This document shows positions 44,101 through 51,500 of a DNA stretch of 64,000 nucleotides, piece after piece (position 1 is the first letter of the stretch; every line of letters starts with the position of its first letter). Position numbers and translations under genes: made by a program. The DNA comes from Mesorhizobium sangaii. GTDB taxonomy: Bacteria > Pseudomonadota > Alphaproteobacteria > Rhizobiales > Rhizobiaceae. The stretch spans positions 223,763 through 287,762 of the forward strand of contig NZ_JACHEF010000003.1 in assembly GCF_014207355.1 (NCBI RefSeq), given 5' to 3'. The notes below the pieces were generated by a model. It had not been told where the DNA came from, made no database searches, and was given only the letters and a program-made list of their open reading frames with translations.

Positions 44101-44176
44101 AAAACAGGGTGGCGACGAAAGCTGTCAGCCATGCCTGCCAGACAAGATTGCGTTTTGAAGTCTCGACAAAGCCCAT
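41156..44176 (-). CDS. Exported caspase-family (C14) protein with a long TPR domain
   Basis: 1006 residues. A signal peptide or membrane anchor (residues 12–34) is followed by a caspase p20-like domain: GVALIIGQSKYEHIAALPN, catalytic His114 in YYSGHG and Cys165 in LLDACRINPF. From about residue 390 the protein is helical, with roughly twelve TPR-type repeats carrying the recurring motif WA.....NLG/NLA. The combination occurs in many rhizobial genomes, but the substrate and trigger are unknown. Both catalytic residues are intact, so it is likely an active cysteine peptidase working outside the cytoplasm. Single gene. Confidence 0.88.
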   Translation of the reverse strand: MGFVETSKRNLVWQAWLTAFVATLFCLAATALQAAETKGLKGVALIIGQSKYEHIAALPNPANDARDMAKMLTDLGFDARNVTDRDAAKLNRDLERFSEDAEGADVAFIYYSGHGIEAGGENYLVPVDADISSLKDADAALVPISAVMDALKKTVPVTIVLLDACRINPFPADAVVRRAPTASASPISAGGLEPVRGARALGNAPATDASLGTVVGFAVEPGRPALDGAAGENSPYAAALLRHLAAMKGTEFGSVMRMVTEEVYLGTKAKQRPWVNESLRRLLYFGIAPPEPTGDDGLITGERRQLLLTISDLPDPKRAQVELASLQEGVPLDALYGVLKALGTEKIPEDPTDLQKVLDAQAERLKKMMSERAALRTDDPEIKRLVASADEAIRQGAIVTARKFLDDAVGRVEQTGAAVDEAEDLVKQKRLADAAIYARRADASALIFEYKSAAGDYAKAFSLAEKWDDKLRWNYKNQEAEALNAYGYASGDLDALQHSIEAYRIILNFIPNGEQNRDWAITRNNMAVVLQTIGERETETAHLDEAAQIFRDSLIVFEREKDDLNWAAAQNNLANVLLKIGERESDPKRLNEAVAAMRATLEKRPRDKVPLDWAASQNNLGLALYALSEREAAGEHLTQAEAAYRLALEEYTREKAPVEWAMVENNLGNTLVSLGIQLNDEAKINAAADAFRAALEVRTRETFPVSWATSRLNLGNALSGVARFDLGTSALEEAAAAYDDALTVFTRQRFPMDWASAQNNLGSIYQTLGQRARDAARLEQSAAAFQAARQVYVRRKFPLDWAMSHYNLGNTLQLLGGVTDKPEHYGEAIAAYRDALREYKRETNPRQWALAQAGLGSTLHWLSMSNADPETLLESIAARRAALEVLTVEAAPIDWANGQNGIGMSLLNLGNLQRTDKYLGDAEAAFTATLKVFTRESQPMQWAFEQNNLGDIHWNRASYGGGKAEYRKAIEFFENAKQGFTEAGHTLPIPLTDQKIDLVKKQLAKK

Positions 44177-44463
44177 TTGTCGTTCGCGCCCGCCCCTGAT
44201 GATCCAAACCCTCTATAACGCTGCCAGCCGACCATGATCAAATTCAGGCGCGATTGCGCCGCGACCGTGGCTCGCCTATCACGGGAAAAATGTCTCCGCT
44301 TACCGAGGCTATGCGCCAGCCCGTAAGGGACTAAGAAGGGTACTTTGCAACCTCGTGGCACCAATCAACCGATTGATTTTCATTCCTGTTTCCCACTTGT
44401 TGCCTTTTGGACCGTTATGGCCTATGCCTCTCCAAGCTTAGGAAAGAAATTAGGAAACGGCAA
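44177..44463. other. Left boundary region of the integrative element; no gene seen
   Basis: 287 bases between the caspase gene and the integrase. No tRNA gene and no obvious attachment repeat can be recognised. GC content drops here relative to the left part of the window. Confidence 0.4.
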
Positions 44464-45600
44464 ATGGCCCGCTACAAGCTAACCGCCGGAATGGTGAAGG
44501 CCGCGACGGGAAGAATCGGCGATGGCGGCGGCCTGTGGCTGATGCCGCGCGGCGATAAGCAGTACTGGATTTTCATCTACCAGCGCCACGGCAGGCGCCG
44601 TGAAATGGGACTTGGCCCGCTCGAGGCGGTGAGCCTGGCCGATGCCCGTGACAAGGCCGATGAGGTGCGCAAGCTTCTGCATGCCGGCAAGGATCCGTTC
44701 AAGGATGCGTCCTTTAGGCAAGTCGACAAACGCGTGCCTCAGTTCGGCGACTACGCCGACGAATATATCAAAGATCACGCGCCGCAGTGGAGAGGCGGCA
44801 AGACGGAGATCGGATGGAAGTCGTCGCTGGAGGCCCACGCCAAGGGGCTGCGAAAGTTGCCCGTCAACGAAATTCGCAGGGCGGACGTCGTGCGCGTCAT
44901 CAAGCCCATATGGCAAGCGAAGCCAGAGACAGCAAAGAAGACGCTGGAGCGGATCGCCGCCGTGCTTGAGCTTGCCACTGATATGGAGCTTCGCGCTGGC
45001 CCCAACCCGGCCCGTATGGATGCAAAGGCTCGTGACAAGGCGCTAGGGGTGCAAGCCGCAGCGGGCAATCATGCGTCAATGCCATATCCTGACTTGCCGA
45101 AATTCTTCGCCGGCATCCCTGACACCGTTGCTGGCCGCGCTCTGCGCTTTCTTATCCTGAACGCGAATCGCACGAAGGAGGTGCGCTTCGCCGATTGGTC
45201 GGAAATCGACACGGATGCGAAGGTTTGGATTATCCCTCCCTCGCGCATGAAAGAACCGCGCGAGCACCGTGTACCGCTCACGGACTCCGGTATTGCCGTT
45301 CTTGGCGAGCCAGGGAAGGGGCTCGTGTTCAAGGGAGCGCGGCGGGACCGGCCAATAGGGGAGGTGGCCATGGCTAAGCTGCTTGCGAAGGGTGTTCTCG
45401 GGTTTACGGTACACGGCTTTCGCACGACATTTCGGACGTGGGCGCAGGAACAGGGCTACCCTGACGAGCTTGCCGAGCCGGCCCTGGCACATGAGACGCG
45501 CGGCAAGGTCCAGCGGGCATACGCGCGCTCCGATGTTCTAGAGCGGCGACGCGAGATGATGCAGGCGTGGGCGGCTTATTGCGGGAGTGCGGCGCAATAG
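44464..45600 (+). CDS. int: Tyrosine-type site-specific integrase (P4/phage type)
   Basis: 378 residues. N-terminal arm-binding domain (GDGGGLWLMPRGDKQYWIF, typical of P4-like integrases), a core-binding domain around residues 95–190, and the catalytic domain with Arg236 (NANRTKEVRF), His317/Arg320 (HGFRTTFR), His343 (LAHETRG) and Tyr353 (RAYARSD). It catalyses excision and integration of the element it heads. ATG 44464 is chosen; an in-frame start 19 codons earlier lacks support. No tRNA is next to it. Confidence 0.9.
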   Translation: MARYKLTAGMVKAATGRIGDGGGLWLMPRGDKQYWIFIYQRHGRRREMGLGPLEAVSLADARDKADEVRKLLHAGKDPFKDASFRQVDKRVPQFGDYADEYIKDHAPQWRGGKTEIGWKSSLEAHAKGLRKLPVNEIRRADVVRVIKPIWQAKPETAKKTLERIAAVLELATDMELRAGPNPARMDAKARDKALGVQAAAGNHASMPYPDLPKFFAGIPDTVAGRALRFLILNANRTKEVRFADWSEIDTDAKVWIIPPSRMKEPREHRVPLTDSGIAVLGEPGKGLVFKGARRDRPIGEVAMAKLLAKGVLGFTVHGFRTTFRTWAQEQGYPDELAEPALAHETRGKVQRAYARSDVLERRREMMQAWAAYCGSAAQ

Positions 45601-45621
45601 GGCCACAAAAGGCCAAATAGC

Positions 45622-45650
45622 TTGACAAAAAATGTGAAAACGCCTATTGG
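45622..45650 (+). promoter_or_regulatory. Strong sigma70-like promoter of the element's alpA operon
   Basis: TTGACA (45622–45627) and TATTGG (45645–45650) with 17-base spacing, followed by an A+T-rich leader. A small hairpin with a TTCG loop lies further downstream before the AlpA-type gene. Confidence 0.65.
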
Positions 45651-45797
45651 TTAAAACAAGTTCGCGCTTGTCGCGGCGACTTACTTGCCCCGCCAAAGTT
45701 AACGGCGACCCCAACCCCACTTTTCATTTCAGTTTTTTAACGCGCTTCGGCGTGCGTGGATTTCTGCGTCTAGAGTCGCAGGAGCAGGGGAGATTCT

Positions 45798-45998
45798 ATG
45801 TCATCGAATGACAATAACCGACTTGTTGGTATTCGCGAGGTGATGAAGCGCACCTCGCTGTCACTCACCTTCATCAAGCGCTTACGAAAGGCGGGCGACT
45901 TCCCTCGAGCCGTGCCGCTTGGCGACAGGCGTATTGGGTTTGTCGAGAGCGAGGTCAGCGATTGGATTGCTGGCCGCATCGCAGCGAGGGCAGCATGA
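45798..45998 (+). CDS. AlpA-family (MerR-like excisionase) regulator
   Basis: 66 residues. The domain reads GIREVMKRTSLSLTFIKRLRK followed by FPRAVPLGDRRIGFVESEVSDWI, the standard AlpA/winged-helix prophage regulator. AlpA proteins control excision or gene expression of the integrated element. It sits 198 bases after the integrase and its stop overlaps the next small ORF as ATGA. Confidence 0.85.
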   Translation: MSSNDNNRLVGIREVMKRTSLSLTFIKRLRKAGDFPRAVPLGDRRIGFVESEVSDWIAGRIAARAA

Positions 45999-46096
45999 GG
46001 CGCCTCGCCGAAATGTCCCTGCAGGAACTCGAGGCCGAGCTAGCCGCCATCCGCGCGGTGCAGGCTTGGCGCAAACAGGAAGCCGCTCGCCCATAA
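45995..46096 (+). CDS. Tiny coupled ORF (33 aa) of the element
   Basis: MRRLAEMSLQELEAELAAIR begins inside the AlpA stop (ATGA) and the protein is a short charged helix. Too short for family assignment; its position in a tight run of coupled genes supports expression. Confidence 0.45.
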   Translation: MRRLAEMSLQELEAELAAIRAVQAWRKQEAARP

Positions 46097-46203
46097 GCCT
46101 ACGCGCTTTCCGGCCAAGCGTCGATTGTAACCCTGCCGGCAAGTGCCGCGGGCGCGTTCTCTCCCCACAGTGACTAAGAACTCTCTTCCGAACAGGAATC
46201 GAG

Positions 46204-46545
46204 ATGCAACTAGAAGATATACCGGACGCCACGATCCGCCGGATGATTGACTACACCGCAGCGTCAACAAGCCTACTACGCATCGGCAGACACGATTTTC
46301 GCATCCCCTTCATCGTCGTAGATGAATGGGCACGGAAGGGTCACTGCGTCCTCTCCACCAACCGCCTGGCGCGCGATTTCAAGTCGACGCGACGCACAAT
46401 GTGCGCCGCTATCCGGCGCCTGCTCGAGGCCGGGGTAATCCGAGAAATCGATCGCACCAGTGACGGGCGGCCGATATTTGAGCCGTGCCTAGAGATTGGC
46501 GACGAATGGCGTGCCGCGAAGGAGGCACGCGTCAATGCCCATTAA
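46204..46545 (+). CDS. Small winged-helix protein of the element
   Basis: 113 residues. The region VVDEWARKGHCVLSTNRLAR to SRRTMCAAIRRLLEAGVIRE has the winged-helix pattern used by replication or regulatory proteins of mobile elements. The gene overlaps the next one by eleven bases. Possibly a replication-control protein; not assigned further. Confidence 0.6.
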   Translation: MQLEDIPDATIRRMIDYTAASTSLLRIGRHDFRIPFIVVDEWARKGHCVLSTNRLARDFKSTRRTMCAAIRRLLEAGVIREIDRTSDGRPIFEPCLEIGDEWRAAKEARVNAH

Positions 46546-47680
46546 GGACGTCGGTTCCCTAGACCAGTTCCAGCTCGCCCTATACGCCTCCAAGGGCGCC
46601 GAGCCGCCGCTGAATGGCACGGACCTCACCGTGCTATTAGAGTTGATTGACAGGTTCAAGAAGAAGGATGGCGTCACCTTCCCGTCGAGTGCCGGACACC
46701 TGGCTCGCGAAACCGGCCGCCCCATCCGGAGTGTTCAAGAATCAATTCGCCGGCTGCAGGACATGCACCTTGCAGAGATCGTGGACCAGGGCACCGGCAC
46801 CCGCGGCAAAACCTACACATTCAATTTTGAATGGGTGCGTGAGGTGGCCGCTGAAATTAAATCTGAGATTGAATCGCGTTCGATTGCACGCAAAAAGCGC
46901 AAAAAGAAAATTCCCGCTAGCGACGCGGATAATCGCGTACCTAGCAATGAAATCCTACCTACGCGGAAATCCGCGCCACTAAGAGACATTGTTACGCGGA
47001 AATTCGCGTACCTGACCGGTGTAGCGACGCGGGAATCCGCACCCCAAACCTACGTGGTACCTACGGGTACCTACGTAGGTGGTGCTGATGCACCGCCGTT
47101 TGGCTACGCCACGTCGGGCATCAGACCACTTAAGAAAGACGGCAAACCAGACTTCACAGTCTATCCGAATGTCGAGAGGTGGGTGACGATCACCAGCGTC
47201 GACCCAGAAGATCTCGAAGACGACAACGCAAAGTGTTTGACTTTCAACTACACCACAGACTGTGGCATTCAGTCTGACATCTTCATCGTCACCAGCAGCG
47301 ATGATGAGAGCGAGCAAGCAGATGGCCAGAAGGTCCTGGGCAGCCTGCTTGATGCTGTGGGCTTAAGCGACATAGAAACCGCTGAGGAGTTAGTGGGGCG
47401 CCGTGCTCGGCTCTTGCTGCACTACCACAATGGCGGTTTCGTTAAGTGCTTGCCGCGTGAAAACGGCGACGACACTCACGACAGCATCGAGGCGCCAGCC
47501 ATTCCACAGGTCGACCGCAGCGGCATCGTGATCGACTATGATTGGAAGCCGACTCCGCACATCGAGAGGCCACGCGTCAAGTTTGTTCCTCGATACTCAG
47601 TGGTGCCCGAAGCCGTGAAAACGGTACACGAGATGGCCCAGGACTGGGCCGCCCAATTCGACGAAGAGGAGGCAGCATGA
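46535..47680 (+). CDS. Winged-helix replication-initiator-like protein with internal iterons
   Basis: 381 residues. Residues 45–90 form a winged helix (GVTFPSSAGHLARETGRPIR with SIRRLQDMHL). Residues 115–128 are strongly basic (ARKKRKKKIP). Residues 130–171 are encoded by four 20-base dyad repeats, which give the repeated protein words TRKSAP, TRKFAY and TRESAP. The C-terminal half (WVTITSVDPEDLEDDNAKCL and LLDAVGLSDIETAEELV) resembles DUF669-type phage proteins. The chosen start has GGAGG nine bases ahead. The layout recalls lambda O, whose gene carries the origin. Initiator role is inferred. Confidence 0.65.
   Translation: MPIKDVGSLDQFQLALYASKGAEPPLNGTDLTVLLELIDRFKKKDGVTFPSSAGHLARETGRPIRSVQESIRRLQDMHLAEIVDQGTGTRGKTYTFNFEWVREVAAEIKSEIESRSIARKKRKKKIPASDADNRVPSNEILPTRKSAPLRDIVTRKFAYLTGVATRESAPQTYVVPTGTYVGGADAPPFGYATSGIRPLKKDGKPDFTVYPNVERWVTITSVDPEDLEDDNAKCLTFNYTTDCGIQSDIFIVTSSDDESEQADGQKVLGSLLDAVGLSDIETAEELVGRRARLLLHYHNGGFVKCLPRENGDDTHDSIEAPAIPQVDRSGIVIDYDWKPTPHIERPRVKFVPRYSVVPEAVKTVHEMAQDWAAQFDEEEAA
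46923..47046 (+). repeat. Four 20-base iterons inside the winged-helix gene (candidate replication origin)
   Basis: Copies start at 46923, 46961, 46994 and 47027 (spacing 38, 33, 33). Consensus ACGCGGAAATYCGCGTACCT; each has dyad symmetry around CGCGGAAATCCGCG. An A-rich stretch (46890–46913) borders them on the left and further KpnI/SnaBI-like palindromes (47048–47080) on the right. Confidence 0.75.
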
Positions 47681-47847
47681 CGATAGTCTCCACCGCGACG
47701 GACAGCATCACCAAGCGCCGCATAACGTGGGAGGCACTATGGAAGATCCGGCCTGACTTGCGGCCTGCGAACGACAATGAGCAGCGGAGGGGTGGTGCAA
47801 TCGTTGTCGACGCCAAGACGCGTACGAACGCACGCGCGAGTGGGTAA
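47677..47847 (+). CDS. Small protein at the end of the element (56 aa)
   Basis: MTIVSTATDSITKRRITWEA starts by overlapping the previous stop (ATGA) with GAGGAGG just upstream. Contains the WEALWKIRPDLRPANDN segment that is common in small phage/island proteins of Mesorhizobium. Function unknown. Confidence 0.55.
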   Translation: MTIVSTATDSITKRRITWEALWKIRPDLRPANDNEQRRGGAIVVDAKTRTNARASG

Positions 47848-47974
47848 CGGGGTGTAGGCTCAAAAACCAGTCTTACCATTGCGACCGATGTGGTCTGTAG
47901 TTCTGCTAAATCTGTATAAATTTCTTTCTGACAATGCAGGCCTGGCCGGTTCCTCCTATTGGGATGACCACCCG

Positions 47975-48155
47975 ATGACCATGACAACCCGAAAAGAAAT
48001 GCTAGCCGCCGCAGATGCTGTCCTGAGGCGCCGGCCAGGTGACGTTCATCGAGGGCTAAGGCGTTCATATCCGCTCCCCTGAGACGCTGAAGATCGCAAA
48101 GCAATTCGGGGCCGCCATCCTCTCCGCCACCGACATCGCGGTGAGTTTGTGCTGA
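47975..48155 (+). pseudogene. Frameshifted small island gene
   Basis: The first frame reads MTMTTRKEMLAAADAVLRRR, then continuity shifts to the next frame (VTFIEG, a TAA stop, then GVHIRSPETLKIAKQFGAAI ending in DIAV). Joined together this looks like a short phage-type protein broken by one frameshift and one nonsense change. Inference from protein-like texture only. Confidence 0.35.
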
Positions 48156-48404
48156 CCTCGAAGCAGCGTGCCCCCAGGGGTAGGGGTCTCGATCGCCAAG
48201 GTGAGACGGGGCTGCAACCGCTTCGGGATCCAAGTCTGCAAAAGCGTAAGAAATCTGATTTTTGCAGGAAAACCGCACGCGAAATGCCCGCCGCCAGCCA
48301 TGGGCGCATGACGCCGAAAGAGATCGCGGAGCACGCAGTCAAGATGGCCGAAGCGGTGCCTGGCGAGGCTGCCATGCACCTGCGTGGCATCCGGTTGCGC
48401 GCTG

Positions 48405-48596
48405 CTATTCGGTCTTTGCCGGCACTTCTTTCTTTATAGTTTGAGTGTCCGCAGCCTTCGACACATCCGCCTTCTCGACGCTCGCTGTTTTCTGCGTGTC
48501 GACCGATGCCTGTACCTTTTCGTGAAAGGGGCAATTGGCACAGGCGGCGGACACGGAGAGGCCTAGCGCTGTCGCCATTACGAGGAATGTTTTCAT
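48405..48596 (-). CDS. Small exported protein (63 aa)
   Basis: Signal peptide MKTFLVMATALGLSVSAACA with a cleavage site before NCPFHEKVQ, then a lysine/alanine/threonine-rich tail (VEKADVSKAADTQTIKKEV). ATG 48596 has GAGGAG six bases upstream; a second ATG three bases earlier in the protein is less likely. A single Cys near the mature N-terminus is present but no clear lipobox. Function unknown. A 43-codon plus-strand ORF at 48308–48439 overlaps it but has no ribosome binding site. Confidence 0.55.
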   Translation of the reverse strand: MKTFLVMATALGLSVSAACANCPFHEKVQASVDTQKTASVEKADVSKAADTQTIKKEVPAKTE

Positions 48597-49233
48597 TCTC
48601 ATCTCCTCATTCGTACATGATGCAACGTAGCGTGCCTGGCACCGACAACAAAATCACTTTTGTCCTGTCCTCGCGCGCTTGCGCGCACGCGCGAGGGAAA
48701 TCCGTAATTGCGTTAGCGCTGGGCGATGCGCGCGGTCCTTGGGTCGGATCATCCCAAGGGTTGCCACCCCCCTTCGGGTCGCGGGGTCAACATTTGAATT
48801 GCAGATGCACGCGGTCAGGGAAAGCGTTCCGAACAGCGATTTGCCTGCCCCCGGAGGGGGTATCTCGATCCTTGGCGCCATCCGAACCCGTACAGATTGC
48901 TCGCGAAATGTTAGCAGCAAACCGTGATCCGAAGGACGCATTCATGGAAACATGCAAATGGGGCAACATCCGGTCATCATCCAGGATGATACCGGCGACG
49001 GCTACTGATCGCCCTATGCCCCGGCTGCTCGATCGCGAGAGCCGGGTCATGTCGGCTTCCTGTTTCCTTCATTGAAGCCCGCTGCCAAGACGGCGTTACA
49101 AAAAATAGTGTTCGCCGCCGTAGGATTAGGCGGACCAAGGTCTGTTAGCTTTGTGATCACCACAATTTGCCTAAACTTGTTCCGGAACCATTTTAGCGCA
49201 TGCTGGGTGAATCGCGGCTTTGCGAGACAGTTC
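48597..49233. other. 637-base region with no supported gene
   Basis: Only short shadow frames without start signals are present. It lies in the decayed zone right of the integrative element. Two C/G-rich inverted patches (about 48765–48785 and 48845–48860) are visible. Confidence 0.35.
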
Positions 49234-49521
49234 ATGCGTTTGAAGTTCATCCCGCCGTTGATGCCAACCCCGGTGGAGAGGCCTCCCGAGGGCGATCGAT
49301 GGATTCACGAAGTCAAGTTCGACGGGTATCGCTCCCAACTCATCATCGATGACGAGGGCGCTAGGATCTACCTGATCGGCCCGCGCTCTCCGCAACGAGA
49401 CGCGGGCTTTTCAGGGAGGGGAAGAGATGACCCGACAAGCCCGGTGACAACCTACGTCGTAAGCGTCTTTGAGAAGGAAGCATTGCGGCAGCTCAATATG
49501 TCAAATTTAAATGCGGCGTAG
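49234..49521 (+). pseudogene. Truncated ATP-dependent DNA ligase (LigD-type) fragment
   Basis: The first ~50 residues match the N-terminus of a ligase catalytic domain: MRLKFIPPLMPTPVERPPEG, then the nucleotidyl-Lys motif HEVKFDGYR and QLIIDDEGARIY. After that the sequence leaves the family (LIGPRSPQRDAGF) and ends at 49521, so the rest of the ligase is gone. A complete LigD starts at 62752 in the same window. Confidence 0.65.
49450..49473. repeat. Dispersed 24-base repeat, copy 1
   Basis: ACCTACGTCGTAAGCGTCTT then TGAG. Related copies are at 50552–50575 and, partially, 51115–51134. Confidence 0.55.
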
Positions 49522-49873
49522 TTGCAGCAATGCTAATGCAGCGATGGCGGGGGCTCTCGGAGGAGAGCCCATGGAAGTTCGTGACCTTGTTGCCAAGATG
49601 GCGGCTACACTGTTGAAGCGCCGTGCCAATAGCCTATCTGCATCCGTTCGACCGATCCGCGCATCGTTGGCCGACATTCCGGTCAAGCCGAGGCAGACGC
49701 AGGCGTATAGACCGTCGCCTCCGGAAAGGCCGGCCAGCAACATGTAACTCGACGACTTCGCGGGAAATTGGCCGGGGGCTATTGGGTGGGGTAGGCCCGT
49801 CGCTTCGCAAGTGGGGGGGCAGGCCTTGACCGCGAGGAACCCGAGCGGTCAGTCGGCGCGCCGCCGAAGGATC
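49522..49873. other. 352-base decayed region, one hairpin
   Basis: A perfect eight-base hairpin with a GGAG loop (GGGCTCTC at 49551–49558 with GAGAGCCC at 49563–49570). No T-tract follows. No gene can be supported. Confidence 0.35.
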
Positions 49874-49898
49874 GGAACATTCGCAGCGTGCCGAAGTT
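49874..49898 (+). promoter_or_regulatory. EcfG/RpoE2-type promoter motif ahead of the cysteine hydrolase pseudogene
   Basis: GGAAC (49874–49878), 16 bases, AGTT (49895–49898), i.e. GGAAC-N18-TT. It closely resembles the motif at 52165. Confidence 0.5.
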
Positions 49899-49951
49899 CC
49901 ATCTGCATGTCGATGCATGGACTGGTATATGGCCCGCTAGGCGACCGATGC

Positions 49952-50513
49952 ATGCATGTCTGTGTGGACATGCAGCGGCTGTTTGCCGAACCATCACAAT
50001 GGGCCACGCCCTGGATCAGCCGTGTCCTCCCCCAGATAGAGCGGCTTGTCGCACGGCGCGCGCCGCAGACGGTTTTCACGCGCTTCCTACCTGCTCGCAA
50101 GCCGGGGCAAGGCACCGGCACATGGAAACGCTATTATGAGCGGTGGGCCTCGATGACGATCGAAAACATAGGTCCCGAAATGGTCGAACTGTTGCCGACG
50201 CTCGCCGGATACTGTCCGCCGGCGACGACGATCGGACAAGCATATCTACTCGCCTTGGCTCGAGGGTCACCTAAGAGCCTATCTGATGGAACAGAACGTC
50301 GACACGTTGGTCATCACCGGCGGGGAAACCGACGTGTGTGTTCTGGCCACGGTGCTCGGCGGGATCGATTTCGGCTATCGGGTGGTTCTCGTCACCGACG
50401 CGCTGTGCAGCTCTTCTGACGCGACACATGATGCACTGCTGACCGTCTATCACCAGCGCTTCGCGCAGCAGGTCGAGACGGTCGAGATGGAGAAGGTTCT
50501 CTCGAGTTGGTGA
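49952..50513 (+). pseudogene. Isochorismatase-like cysteine hydrolase broken by one extra base
   Basis: Frame 1 begins MHVCVDMQRLFAEPSQWATP and runs to GYCPPATTI. The family continues in the next frame as DKHIYSPWLEGHLRAYL and MEQNVDTLVITGGETDVCVL, ending at 50513. One extra G near 50236 (ATCGGACAAG instead of ATCGACAAG) explains the break. Catalytic Asp (VDMQ) and Cys (TDVCV) are both present, so the gene decayed recently or the base is a sequencing error. A stress-type promoter motif lies upstream. Confidence 0.75.
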
Positions 50514-50551
50514 AGTCGCCCTAGGTCTGGCGATGACAGGTAGCCAAAACG

Positions 50552-50575
50552 ACCTACGTGGTGAGCGTGTTTGAG
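50552..50575. repeat. Dispersed 24-base repeat, copy 2
   Basis: ACCTACGTGGTGAGCGTGTT then TGAG, differing from copy 1 at three positions. Similar flanking GCATTG/GCGGC words follow both copies. Confidence 0.55.
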
Positions 50576-50659
50576 CCGCATTGGCGGCTGCCAGTAGCCG
50601 CTAGATCATTGGACTGTCGGCTTCGGTATGAACTTGGGCGTTTGTAGATCGTAGCCCAA

Positions 50660-50812
50660 TTATGTTGCCTGAGCAGGCCTAAGTATGATCGGGACAACAT
50701 CACCCTCGGTCGGGAACAGTAGTAAAACGACGCCCCCGACTACTTCACTCATGGCTACCTCCCACTTGTCGATGGCAATTGCGTGCTTCTCGCTCTTGAT
50801 CTCGGCTGCCAT
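50660..50812 (-). CDS. Possible small protein (50 aa)
   Basis: MAAEIKSEKHAIAIDKWEVA followed by SEVVGGVVLLLFPTEGDVV. The texture looks protein-like, and an in-frame start 15 codons earlier is possible. No strong ribosome binding site. Unknown function; could be a remnant. Confidence 0.35.
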   Translation of the reverse strand: MAAEIKSEKHAIAIDKWEVAMSEVVGGVVLLLFPTEGDVVPIILRPAQAT

Positions 50813-50888
50813 TGGATTGCCCCATCTATTTAGTTCCCCGAGGGCAGCATCGCGCAACCTGTACGCGAAGGCAAGCTAGAAGGAAGAA

Positions 50889-50928
50889 GGCCGGCGCCAT
50901 AGGGGAGGTTGCCTGAAAGGCGCCGGCC
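50889..50928. repeat. Perfect 10-base inverted repeat GGCCGGCGCC/GGCGCCGGCC
   Basis: Arms at 50889–50898 and 50919–50928, loop of 20 bases. A related word GGCGCCGGCCAGGCGG recurs near 53361. Confidence 0.5.
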
Positions 50929-51114
50929 AAGCGGCAAATCAGGTCCGCCGCAGCGTTAGGGTAGCCGAGTCTTGACGCAACGTCATGCCTGCATCGCCAG
51001 ATGCTATCGCCTTTGAAGCGGGTAATTGAGGACGTCCGATCGGCCCGCGCTCTTTGCCGAGACCAGCGCTCTTGATTGGCCAGCGGACATAAATGATCGG
51101 CAAAGCCCGAGACA

Positions 51115-51134
51115 GCCTACGTCGTGAGCAGAGC
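51115..51134. repeat. Dispersed repeat, partial copy 3
   Basis: GCCTACGTCGTGAGCAGAGCG shares the ACGT-GT-AGC core with copies 1 and 2 but diverges afterwards. Confidence 0.35.
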
Positions 51135-51437
51135 GCTACACCCGTGTGAAATCGGCCATTCTCCGAAGGCTTCGACCACTTCACGCAGGGTAAACCTTCA
51201 GCATCACGTTGTTCCATCGTAGCCTCCGACCGGTGCGGCTGGCCCGGCGCCTTCTTTTGGACACTGAACAAACCAGAGGGCGCCGAGCCTTTGCCGGGGG
51301 AGCTTTTGAGGGAAACGGCGCCGAGAAGTGAGAATGGCGCTCTCGCTAGAGTTGACGGAATCCAGCCTTTTGGACGATGCCCGGCGCCGCCCCGCGGGAG
51401 GTTGCGCCGGGCGGGCGGAACATAGACGTAAGCGGTG

Positions 51438-51462
51438 GGAACCGAGTTCAACAGACGACGTT
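51438..51462 (+). promoter_or_regulatory. EcfG/RpoE2-type promoter of the frameshifted secreted peptide gene
   Basis: GGAAC (51438–51442), 16 bases, CGTT (51459–51462). This is the full extended consensus; the start codon follows 38 bases later. Confidence 0.65.
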
Positions 51463-51500
51463 TTTCCGGAAGGTCAGGACGAATGACCACGGAGGAAACA

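Larger units (their letters stand above)
50858..51437. other. 580-base region without a supported gene
   Basis: Contains a GC-rich palindrome (50889–50928) and the third, partial copy of the dispersed repeat (51115–51134). A long minus-strand open frame here has no start signal or family. Several GGCGCC words occur. Confidence 0.35.

Noticed and set aside
41222..44158. A 978-codon plus-strand frame opposite the caspase–TPR gene
   Set aside because: It is the complement of a gene with intact catalytic motifs and TPR repeats; its own translation shows no domain and arginine/glycine-rich shadow composition.
47577..48278. A 233-codon minus-strand frame at the right end of the element
   Set aside because: Mostly antisense to the initiator-like gene and its coupled small ORF; no supporting signals.
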